Below are positions 55,826 through 64,000 of a stretch of DNA of 64,000 nt, piece by piece. The DNA lies in contig JARIBS010000013.1 in assembly GCA_029257385.1 (NCBI GenBank), positions 1 through 64,000 on the forward strand, in the 5' to 3' direction. Position 1 is the first letter of the stretch. Each line of letters opens with the position of its first letter. Origin of the DNA: Thiorhodococcus sp. (GTDB taxonomy: Bacteria > Pseudomonadota > Gammaproteobacteria > Chromatiales > Chromatiaceae). The notes beneath the pieces are model-generated. The model did not search any database, had not been told where the DNA came from, and saw only the letters and a list, made by a program, of their open reading frames with translations. The translations under genes and the position numbers were made by a program.

Positions 55826-58800
55826 TCACGCTACGGTTCCCGACAACAACACCATGAAGGCGACGACCTCGAAGTCGTTGCTACCGGCGAACTCGCCCTT
55901 CATGGCATGGGTGCCGCCCGGTGAGAACAGGCTGGCAACCGCGCGCTCCTCGCTCTTGCCCACCACGGACGCCACCGCCGCAGCCAATAGCTTCTGGGCA
56001 TGGCGCATGTCCTCGCCCTGGCGTGTGTCCTTGTCGAACTTGGCGCAGGCAGCCTCGTCTGGCAGCTCGCGCCCGAAGGCCAAACGCTTGAGCCGATCTA
56101 GGATGCGCTTGGCCTGGGGATAAGGCAGCAGCACGGCGCCGTCGTCGCCCACATGAGCCAGATAGATCGGCGCTAGGGGGTAGTCCGAGTGCAGCCCCTT
56201 CGCAGCCACCAAACCTTCGGCCCGCAGGCAGAAGATCACGCCTGGGGCAATGTCGGCGTCGATGCTGTTGGTGACGGCGTAGGTGCCCAGCGGCAAGGCG
56301 TCAAGCTGGCCAGGGTGCGCTTTGAGGTACTGCGCCAGGTCGATACGAAAATCGGTCAGCGTCAGATCGGTGATGGATACGCCATTGCTCAAGTCTTCCA
56401 TGTCGATAACCGTGTCCTGGAGCTTGAGCAACTGCTTGCGTCTATACGCCAGGTCGTTCATCGGGTTGCCTGACTGCTGCTCGATGAGGTTCTCCTCGCC
56501 CGTGGCCGAGACATCGAGCAACACCATGCGCCCGCTGACGCGCTGTTCCAGGCCGATATATTCCTCCAACTCCATGTTGGGCCAGAAGTTCACCAACTGG
56601 ATGTTCTGGTTGGGCGAGCCGATGCGGTCGATACGTCCGAACCGCTGAATGATTCGAACCGGATTCCAGTGGATGTCGTAGTTGACCAGCCAGTCGCAGT
56701 CCTGAAGGTTTTGGCCTTCGGAGATGCAATCGGTGGCAATCAGCAGGTCGATCTCACCTTCGTCAGCCATGTCCGCCGGGCGCTCCTTGGCGCGCGGTGC
56801 GAACGCCGACAGCACGCAGCTCATGTCCTTGCGCAAGCCGGGCAAGGTGGTCTGGATGCCAGCGCTGCCAGTGATCAATCCGGCGTCGATGCCAAGAGCA
56901 GACTTGGCCCACGGCGCAAGGTTGGCGTAGAGGTATCGCGCGGTGTCCGAGAATGCGGTGAAGACGATGATCTTGCGATTGCCCGCGTTGATGGGCGTGC
57001 GGCACTTCTGCTCGATCATGTCCCGCAGCTTGGCCAGCTTGGCGTCGCGCGCCGCGTCCACCTGTTGGGCAGCGGCCAGCAGCGTGGCCAGGCGGTTGCG
57101 GTCTTCGGTGAGGTCTTGCTTCCAGCGGATGAGGTCCACGTCACCCAGCAGCACCTTGACCTTGCGGCCTACCAACAGCGACTCGAATGCCGGATCGTCG
57201 ATGTCGACGTCGGCAATGTCGATTTCCTCGATACCTTCGTCGCGGTTTTCGATATGCGCCAGCATGGCTTCAACGTCCTCAAGCTGACGCTGAACAGTCA
57301 ACGCGAACGAGTACACGGCGCTCTCCATGCGCTTGAGCACGTTGACCCGCAGCAGGTGGATCAGGCTCTCTTCGCGGTCAGTCTGGCGGAAGACGCTCTC
57401 GCCGCCCCGGATTGCGGTGCTGTATTTGGCGTCATAGGCGGCCTGTTTGTGCGCCAGCACGTAGCGCAGCGGCGCGTAGCTGGCCAGGTTCAGGCGACGG
57501 ATTTCGAGATTGATGTCCTTGATGGCGCGAAACTGGCCCGCCAGGTCCACATCGGCCTTGATATTGATGGGCGGCAGGCGACTTGGAAACGTGCCGGTCT
57601 CCTCGGTGCCGTAGTAGCGCTCAATATGTCTGCGCGACCGCGCAATGGTGAGGTGATCAAGCAACGTGAAGTAGTCGAAACCCAGCATGTCAACCAAGTG
57701 ACTGGGCGTGCGCTCGGCCTCGTCCATGTTCAGCCAGCGGTTGAACTGCGTTTGCGCCTTGCGCGTGGTCTGCTCGATGCTGGCGATGCCGTGCTCGACC
57801 AGTGCCGTTTCGTCGCCCTCGGTGACGAAGGCGATCTGGTTCTTCAGATCGGCCAGACGGTTGTTCACGGGCGTGGCCGACAACATCAGCACGCGCGTCT
57901 TGACGCCTTCCTTGATGATCTTGCGCATCAGCCGGTCGTAGCGGGTCTCCTTGCCATTGTTGCTGGCTTTGTTGCGGAAGTTATGGCTCTCGTCGATGAC
58001 CACGAGATCGTAATTGCCCCAGTTCACATGGGACAGGTCGATATCGCCGGAGTGACCGCTATCGCGTGACAGGTCGGTGTGGTTCAACACGTCATAGTTG
58101 AACCGGTCAGCCGCCAGCACGTTGCGCTTGTCGTTGGCCTTGTAGAGCGTCCAGTTGTCGCGCAGACGCTTGGGCACCAGCACCAGGACACGGTCGTTGC
58201 GCAGCTCGTGGTACTTGATGACGGCCAGCGCTTCAAAAGTCTTACCCAGGCCCACGCTGTCGGCAATGATGCAGCCGCCAAAGCGGTTGAGCTTGTCGAT
58301 AGCGCCGACCACGCCGTCGCGCTGGAACTTGAAGAGCTTCTTCCAGACCACGGTATTGCGAATGCCGGTGGCCGACTTGACGATGCGTTCTTCGTCCATC
58401 TCGTCGCCCTGGTTCCCGAACAGGTGGCTCAGAATCAAGGCGTAGAGCGTGAAGGGTGCCCGGTGTTGGCCCATGCTCCGCAGGGTTTCAATCAAGTCTT
58501 GACGGCTCTTGGGCTGTGCCTGCAGCGTGGACCATTGCTGGTCAAACCAATGGGCGAGCTGTGCCGCCTCGCTGGCCGATTCAGACGCTTGGATCAGGTT
58601 CAGGGGGTTGCCGGGTGTCAGGCCCAAACCATCCGTGCTGAACGCGAACGACCCCATCACCACTTGGTCGGCCGTGCCGTCCGATGTGCGCATGACGGCA
58701 GCGCCCTGCGGCACACAACCGTGCGCCCGACGCAGCTCAACACGACCACCAAGCCACTTGGCGCACTGGTTGGCGAGCCAGCGGCCTTGCAGCCAGTTGC

Positions 58801-59020
58801 GCGCGGCGCGGTCGCCCTCGCCACCGAGGAAATCGAGCCTGTCGCCAGCCGGGGGGAGGATCAGTTGCACCCGCTCCAGCTTGGCGAGTGCATCGCGCAG
58901 TTCGGCGAACGCGAACAGCGAAAACAACGGCGTGACACAGTCGAGTTGATGCCCCAGCTTCAGATGCGGGCGCATCAGATCAATGACGCGGTCTGAGCCG
59001 CTGTTGTTGATGAGCCTCAT
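55826..59020 (-). CDS. SNF2-type helicase with PLD-like N-terminal domain
   Basis: The 1064-residue protein starts MRLINNSGSDRVIDLMRPHL. An N-terminal phospholipase-D-like region ends VVMGSFAFSTDGLG, but the catalytic HxK is missing (HGCVPQG), so it is probably a binding fold. The motor has Walker A ADSVGLGKT, DESH box VVIDESHNFR, SATPVNN, and motifs V-VI in DCISEGQNLQDCD and QRFGRIDRIG. It begins 37 bases after tadA. No Shine-Dalgarno is seen; seven C precede the ATG by one base. Confidence 0.92.
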   Translation of the reverse strand: MRLINNSGSDRVIDLMRPHLKLGHQLDCVTPLFSLFAFAELRDALAKLERVQLILPPAGDRLDFLGGEGDRAARNWLQGRWLANQCAKWLGGRVELRRAHGCVPQGAAVMRTSDGTADQVVMGSFAFSTDGLGLTPGNPLNLIQASESASEAAQLAHWFDQQWSTLQAQPKSRQDLIETLRSMGQHRAPFTLYALILSHLFGNQGDEMDEERIVKSATGIRNTVVWKKLFKFQRDGVVGAIDKLNRFGGCIIADSVGLGKTFEALAVIKYHELRNDRVLVLVPKRLRDNWTLYKANDKRNVLAADRFNYDVLNHTDLSRDSGHSGDIDLSHVNWGNYDLVVIDESHNFRNKASNNGKETRYDRLMRKIIKEGVKTRVLMLSATPVNNRLADLKNQIAFVTEGDETALVEHGIASIEQTTRKAQTQFNRWLNMDEAERTPSHLVDMLGFDYFTLLDHLTIARSRRHIERYYGTEETGTFPSRLPPINIKADVDLAGQFRAIKDINLEIRRLNLASYAPLRYVLAHKQAAYDAKYSTAIRGGESVFRQTDREESLIHLLRVNVLKRMESAVYSFALTVQRQLEDVEAMLAHIENRDEGIEEIDIADVDIDDPAFESLLVGRKVKVLLGDVDLIRWKQDLTEDRNRLATLLAAAQQVDAARDAKLAKLRDMIEQKCRTPINAGNRKIIVFTAFSDTARYLYANLAPWAKSALGIDAGLITGSAGIQTTLPGLRKDMSCVLSAFAPRAKERPADMADEGEIDLLIATDCISEGQNLQDCDWLVNYDIHWNPVRIIQRFGRIDRIGSPNQNIQLVNFWPNMELEEYIGLEQRVSGRMVLLDVSATGEENLIEQQSGNPMNDLAYRRKQLLKLQDTVIDMEDLSNGVSITDLTLTDFRIDLAQYLKAHPGQLDALPLGTYAVTNSIDADIAPGVIFCLRAEGLVAAKGLHSDYPLAPIYLAHVGDDGAVLLPYPQAKRILDRLKRLAFGRELPDEAACAKFDKDTRQGEDMRHAQKLLAAAVASVVGKSEERAVASLFSPGGTHAMKGEFAGSNDFEVVAFMVLLSGTVA

Positions 59021-59057
59021 AGGGGGGGTAGCTTGATGTAATTCCCGCGCTGCTCGG

Positions 59058-59597
<540 letters not shown>

Positions 59598-59653
59598 CTA
59601 CCAGCGCGTCTATCAAGGTAATGGGAATACGCTTGTTCCCGTCGGGTCGAGCC

Positions 59654-59962
59654 TCAAAGATCGAGCGGTGCCCGGTCGATCGCCGAGAGCTCTTGATTCA
59701 CCGCGAAGAACTTGGCGTTGACGTGCGCTACACCGGAACTGGCGAGCCGCGCGGTGTGCATCGCCAGATAGGCTTCGGCGCTGGGCCGGTCGGTGAAGAG
59801 ATAGATGCCGCCTGCCTCACCCGTCTCGGAGTTCTCGGTCCAGATCTTCCAGAGCAGGCCAGGCTCTTGGGCGATAGATTCGGCGAGACCCTGCAGATTG
59901 GTGGCCATCTCGGCACCCCAAGGGCCTTGGAAGGGAAAGTCGACCTGTAGGAGGGTGGGCAT
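59654..59962 (-). CDS. YdhR-like monooxygenase family protein
   Basis: A 102-residue dimeric alpha-beta barrel protein. [35 protein letters not shown] and [12 protein letters not shown] match the YdhR family, thought to be cofactor-free oxygenases. AGGAGG-like bases precede ATG. It stands alone between mfd and tadA. Confidence 0.85.
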   Translation of the reverse strand: MPTLLQVDFPFQGPWGAEMATNLQGLAESIAQEPGLLWKIWTENSETGEAGGIYLFTDRPSAEAYLAMHTARLASSGVAHVNAKFFAVNQELSAIDRAPLDL

Positions 59963-60045
59963 CGGAACCTCTCGTTAGCACAGTAGTGGGTGAGGCCCCG
60001 AGTATACTGCAGCGGTCGTTCAAGATGCTGAGCAACTCCCAACGG

Positions 60046-63000
60046 TCAACTGATCGAAGTTGCACTATCTGCACGACTCAATTGCTCCACCACCGCCCGT
60101 ACCTGCCGTAGCCGTTGCTCGGGCTCGGCCATGTCGCGGAAGAACTTGAGCGTGTCGCCGCCGTCGAGTTTGTATTCCTTGGGTTTGGTCTGGATCAGGC
60201 GAATCAGATTGGCAGGATCGATTGTGGGCGTGTCGCCAAATAGGATGCGCCCGCTCGCCGGTCCCGCCTCGATCTTGCGGATGCCCCAGGGCTGGACCTC
60301 GAGCTTGAGCTCGGTGATGTCGAGCAGGTTTTTGGCCGGCTCCGGCAGTAGTCCGAAGCGATCGATCATCTCGACCTGGATCTCGCGTAACTCTTCGCGA
60401 TCGGCAGCGCTGGCGATGCGCTTGTACATCACCAGACGCACGTGGACATCGGGCAGATAGTCGCCTGGGAGTAGGGCGGGGATGCCCAGATCGATCTCGG
60501 CACCATGATCGAGCGGGCGATCCAGCTCGGGCGTGCGCCCGGCCTTGAGCGCTTCGACGGCGCGTTCGAGCAGCTCCATGTACAGGGTGAACCCGATCTC
60601 GGCGATCTGACCCGATTGCTCGTCGCCGAGCAGCTCGCCCGCGCCACGGATCTCCAAGTCGTGGGTGGCCAGGGTGAAACCGGCGCCCAGGTCTTCCATC
60701 GACTCGATCGCTTCAAGACGCTTTTTGGCGTCGGCCGTCATGGCCTTGCCGGGCGGTGCGATCAGATAGGCATAAGCGCGATGGTGCGAGCGCCCAACCC
60801 GTCCGCGTAATTGGTGGAGCTGGGCCAGCCCGAGCTTGTCGGCACGGTTGATGATGATGGTGTTGGCGCTGGGAACATCGATGCCGCTCTCGATGATCGT
60901 GGTGCACACCAGCAGGTTGAAGCGCTGGTGATAGAAGTCGCGCATGACCCGTTCGAGGTCGCGCTCGCGCATCTGACCGTGGGCGACCTGCACCCGCGCC
61001 TCGGGAATCAGTGCTTCGAGCTTCTGGGCCTGATTCTCGATGGTCTCGACTTCGTTGTGGAGGAAATAGACCTGCCCGCCGCGCTTGAATTCGCGCAGCA
61101 CGGCCTCTTGGACAAGTCCGTCGTTCCAGGTGCTGACAAAGGTCTTGATGGGGTGACGCTCGACCGGCGCGGTGGCGATGATGGACAGATCGCGCATGCC
61201 GGACATGGCCATGTTGAGGGTGCGCGGGATGGGCGTCGCGGTCAGGGTCAGGATGTCGACCTCGCTGCGCAGGTTCTTGAGCTGCTCCTTGTGGCGCACA
61301 CCGAAGCGGTGTTCTTCGTCGATGATCGCCAGGCCCAGATTCTTGAAACGTACCGTCGGACCCAAGAGCTTGTGGGTGCCGACCACGATATCGAGCGTAC
61401 CGTCGGCCAGCCCCTCCAGGATCTGCTTTTGCTCTTTGGCGGTGCGAAAGCGCGACAAGCTCTCGACTTTGACCGGCCAGTCGGCGAAGCGGTCGGAGAA
61501 GTTCTCAAAGTGCTGTTGGGCGAGCAGGGTGGTGGGCACCAGCACGGCGACCTGGCGACCGCCGTTGACGGCCATGAAGGCGGCGCGCATGGCGACCTCG
61601 GTCTTGCCGAAGCCGACATCGCCACACACCACGCGATCCATCGGCTTGTCATCGACCATGTCGTCGAGGATCGCATCGATGGCGCGCAGTTGATCGGGCG
61701 TCTCCTCGAAGGCGAAGGCGGCAGCGAATGCAGCGTATTCTTCGCCCTGCCTGGGGAAGGCAACGCCCTGGCGCGCCGCGCGACGTGCATAGATGTCGAG
61801 CAACTCGGCGGCAACGTCGTGCGCCTTCTGTGCCGCTTTGCGCTTGATCCGATCCCATTGATCACCCCCCAAGCGGTGCAGCGGCGCGCTCTCGGGCGAG
61901 GCGCCGGTGTAGCGCGAGATCAGATGCAGCGAGCTGACCGGGACATAGAGCTTGTCGCCCTTGGCGTATTCCAGGGCCAGAAACTCCGCTGTCATACCGC
62001 CCACCGACAAGGTTTGCAGACCAAGATAACGCCCGACTCCATGGGCCTCGTGGACCACCGGCGCGCCCTCGGTCAGCTCGGTTAAGTTGCGCACGATGGC
62101 GTCGCTGTCGCGCGCGCGGGCGCGTTGGCGGCGCTCCTGGCGCACCCGCTCACCATAGAGCTGGGTCTCAGTGACGATGGCCACGCCGGACTGTTCGAGG
62201 AGCAAGCCTTGCTCGATAGGCGCCACGGTCAGACCGAGTTGTTCGCCACCCTCCAGAAACGCTTTCCAGCCCACGACCTGCCGTGGGTTGATCGCAAAGC
62301 CGCGCAGATGCTCCGCAAGCATCTCGCGCCGTCCGCTGCTCTCGGCGGCAAAAAGTACGCGCAGCCCCGGCCTGTCGAGAAAGGCTTTGAGCGCCTGAGC
62401 AGGCTGCGTGGCGTGCGCCTGAATGCCCAGCGGGGGCAGGATGGTGGTGGCAAAGTTGGCGTGACTGGCATAGCCACGGCGACGCTCGGCCAGTTCCATC
62501 GATTGATAGAGGACGCCGGCATGGCGGTTGAGTGCGCCAGCGAGCTGGTCCGGCGTCAGATAGAGTCGCTCGGGTGGCAGGAGCGGGCGCTCGATGTCAT
62601 GGCGTCGCTGCTCGTGGCGCTGTTGCACGTCCTCGAAGAACGTCCGCGCCGTGTCGCGCCCATCCACAGGCTCGAACACCAGCGCGCCTTCGGGCAGATA
62701 GTCAAACAGCGTCGCCGTCTGCTCGAAGAACAGCGGCAGATAATACTCCAGCCCACCCGGGGCGTTGCCGCTGGAGACCTCGCGATAGATGAGGCTGGCT
62801 TGGGGATCACCCGCGATGCTGGCGCGATAGCGCTGGCGGAAACCGGCGATGGCCATCTCATCGAGCGGAAACTCGCGCGCCGGTAGCAGACGGATGCGTT
62901 CGATCTTATCGCGCGAGCGCTGGGTGTCCGGGTCGAAGGTGCGGATGGTCTCGATTTCGTCGTCGAACAGATCAATGCGCAGCGGCAGTTGGCTGCCCAT

Positions 63001-63552
63001 GGGGAAGACATCGAGCAGGGCGCCGCGCACCGCGTATTCGCCATGACCGATGACCTGCGAGACGCACGAATAACCGGCCCGCTCCAGGCGCTGCCGGGTC
63101 TGGTCGAGATCGAGCCGATCGCCGGTCTCGAGCGCCAGCGAATGGCCGTCGACGAACGCACGCGGCGGGAGGCGCTGCATCAATGTGGCCACCGGCAGTA
63201 CCAGGATACCGCGCGTCAGCGTGGGGAGGCGGTGCAGCGTCAGAAGCCGCTCGGAGATCAACTCAGGCAGCGGCGAGAAGACGTCGTAGGGCAGGGTCTC
63301 CCAGTCCGGGAAACCGAGGATTGCCAGATCGCCACCGGCGAGGAAGAACGCCAGCTCAGAGCGTAGATTCGCCGCGCCGCGCATGTCCGGGGCGAGCGCC
63401 AGGATCAGTCCGGGATGGGCGCTTGCGGCGTTGGCAATGGCCAGCGCCGCGCTGGAGCCATGGAGCCGACCCCACAGCAGCCGCTCTCCTGGGCGTTGCG
63501 GCAGCGGTGGAGCGAGCGGTGAATGGCGTTGGATCTTGACCTCCGAATGCAT
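60046..63552 (-). CDS. mfd: Transcription-repair coupling factor
   Basis: A 1168-residue ATPase that releases stalled RNA polymerase and recruits UvrA. The N-terminal UvrB-like part is followed by the polymerase-interacting domain (GAPVVHEAHGVGRYLG, KLYVPVSSLHLISRY), then the RecG-like motor with Walker A CGDVGFGKTEVA, DEEH box IIDEEHRFG and motif VI LHQLRGRVGRS. The C-terminal TRCF domain (ELLGDEQSGQI onward) is complete. Length is typical for the family (1148 in E. coli). Confidence 0.97.
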   Translation of the reverse strand: MHSEVKIQRHSPLAPPLPQRPGERLLWGRLHGSSAALAIANAASAHPGLILALAPDMRGAANLRSELAFFLAGGDLAILGFPDWETLPYDVFSPLPELISERLLTLHRLPTLTRGILVLPVATLMQRLPPRAFVDGHSLALETGDRLDLDQTRQRLERAGYSCVSQVIGHGEYAVRGALLDVFPMGSQLPLRIDLFDDEIETIRTFDPDTQRSRDKIERIRLLPAREFPLDEMAIAGFRQRYRASIAGDPQASLIYREVSSGNAPGGLEYYLPLFFEQTATLFDYLPEGALVFEPVDGRDTARTFFEDVQQRHEQRRHDIERPLLPPERLYLTPDQLAGALNRHAGVLYQSMELAERRRGYASHANFATTILPPLGIQAHATQPAQALKAFLDRPGLRVLFAAESSGRREMLAEHLRGFAINPRQVVGWKAFLEGGEQLGLTVAPIEQGLLLEQSGVAIVTETQLYGERVRQERRQRARARDSDAIVRNLTELTEGAPVVHEAHGVGRYLGLQTLSVGGMTAEFLALEYAKGDKLYVPVSSLHLISRYTGASPESAPLHRLGGDQWDRIKRKAAQKAHDVAAELLDIYARRAARQGVAFPRQGEEYAAFAAAFAFEETPDQLRAIDAILDDMVDDKPMDRVVCGDVGFGKTEVAMRAAFMAVNGGRQVAVLVPTTLLAQQHFENFSDRFADWPVKVESLSRFRTAKEQKQILEGLADGTLDIVVGTHKLLGPTVRFKNLGLAIIDEEHRFGVRHKEQLKNLRSEVDILTLTATPIPRTLNMAMSGMRDLSIIATAPVERHPIKTFVSTWNDGLVQEAVLREFKRGGQVYFLHNEVETIENQAQKLEALIPEARVQVAHGQMRERDLERVMRDFYHQRFNLLVCTTIIESGIDVPSANTIIINRADKLGLAQLHQLRGRVGRSHHRAYAYLIAPPGKAMTADAKKRLEAIESMEDLGAGFTLATHDLEIRGAGELLGDEQSGQIAEIGFTLYMELLERAVEALKAGRTPELDRPLDHGAEIDLGIPALLPGDYLPDVHVRLVMYKRIASAADREELREIQVEMIDRFGLLPEPAKNLLDITELKLEVQPWGIRKIEAGPASGRILFGDTPTIDPANLIRLIQTKPKEYKLDGGDTLKFFRDMAEPEQRLRQVRAVVEQLSRADSATSIS

Positions 63553-64000
63553 CGTCTGGACGAAACCTCATGTTGTCGAATGGGCGGCGATTCTCGCATA
63601 GCAGGGCGCCAGATGCAGGTCATCGAACCGGCAACCGCAGCCTGGAATCATCGCATGGATCACAAAACCCGGCGCTGCCCCGATACCGACATTGTGTTTG
63701 GGCGATGCAGTTCACATCATGCCGACCTCGCTTTTAGGACACTAGCGGCGCTGGATCGACCGACATCAGAACAATGAGCGCATCGTCGATCGCCAAAGCG
63801 CGACGTGCAGACCTCGCCCTGATGGGCTTGAGCGATTGCGCAAGGCACGGGTGCCGGGCGTTGTGTCGTTCTGGGTCGGCGGCGCTAATCCTGGGCGTCA
63901 TGTCGCCATATCCAGGGCGGTAAACAGAACCGAGGCAACCCGCGAGCGGGTCGTGCCTCGCACACAGACTCACAGCAATTTTCGGGGCGCATGCCATGGC
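63553..64000. other. No gene recognised at the right end
   Basis: These 448 bases beyond the mfd start hold only short open frames without ribosome sites or recognisable motifs (longest 87 codons, minus strand, 63734-63997). I see no RNA gene. The mfd promoter should lie here, but no clear -35/-10 pair stands out. Confidence 0.5.

Noticed and set aside
56669..58069. A 466-codon open frame on the plus strand inside the helicase gene
   Set aside because: Antisense shadow of the SNF2 helicase; no family motif and no ribosome site.
63734..63997. An 87-codon minus-strand open frame at the right end
   Set aside because: No ribosome site, no motif, and Arg/Ala-rich composition typical of chance frames in GC-rich DNA.

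Overview
The window looks like chromosomal DNA of a GC-rich gammaproteobacterium, most likely a purple sulfur bacterium of the Chromatiaceae. The evidence is the sdhCDAB-sdhE-ygfX order, a PhoPQ-like two-component pair, rluC divergent from rne, a gyrA-serC-pheA-hisC-tyrA supraoperon of the Pseudomonas type, glnS next to gltX-type synthetases, and intergenic repeats carrying a GGATGGGTAGA end. Genus-level assignment is inference.

Layout. 0.1-5.9 kb (+): a secreted pectin-acetylesterase-like protein, a DegQ-type periplasmic protease, a His-rich exported protein, a PepSY-like peptide and a response regulator/histidine kinase pair. A decayed galE tail lies just behind the kinase. 6-10 kb (-): succinate dehydrogenase with its assembly factor SdhE and YgfX, read from a good promoter at about 10.05 kb. 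10-16.3 kb: sppA-type peptidase, HAD phosphatase and RluC (-), diverging across a long leader from RNase E (+). 16.4-22.4 kb (-): low-molecular-weight phosphotyrosine phosphatase, a two-gene RND efflux unit bracketed by direct repeats, and a CinA/MoaB-like protein.

22.4-25.8 kb is an accessory, repeat-rich stretch. It holds an HTH-Sel1 gene interrupted by a run of 16 G (a likely phase switch), a type IV pilin gene preceded by three tandem TGTCA-N13-TGACA dyads and a sigma-54-like element, two 186-bp MITE-like repeats, and two paralogous coiled-coil membrane proteins that differ by exactly three 33-bp units.

25.8-44.4 kb is housekeeping: an Fe-S uracil-DNA glycosylase and DinB-like protein, glnS, a DUF1840 protein, gltX, an Mth938-like protein, then on the minus strand cca, parC, gyrA, serC, serA, pheA, hisC and tyrA. 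44.5-48.7 kb has a decayed IS607-type element, tRNA-Arg(ACG) with its own promoter and terminator, and two exported proteins of unknown role.

48.9-59.0 kb (-) is the most striking region: a translationally coupled five-gene operon downstream of tadA. It encodes an SNF2-type helicase with a PLD-like N-terminus, a DUF4391 protein, a type III Mod methyltransferase, a DUF1016 PD-(D/E)xK nuclease and a type III Res subunit. It looks like an enlarged type III restriction or anti-phage system. The window ends with a YdhR-like monooxygenase and mfd, followed by about 450 bases in which I see no gene.
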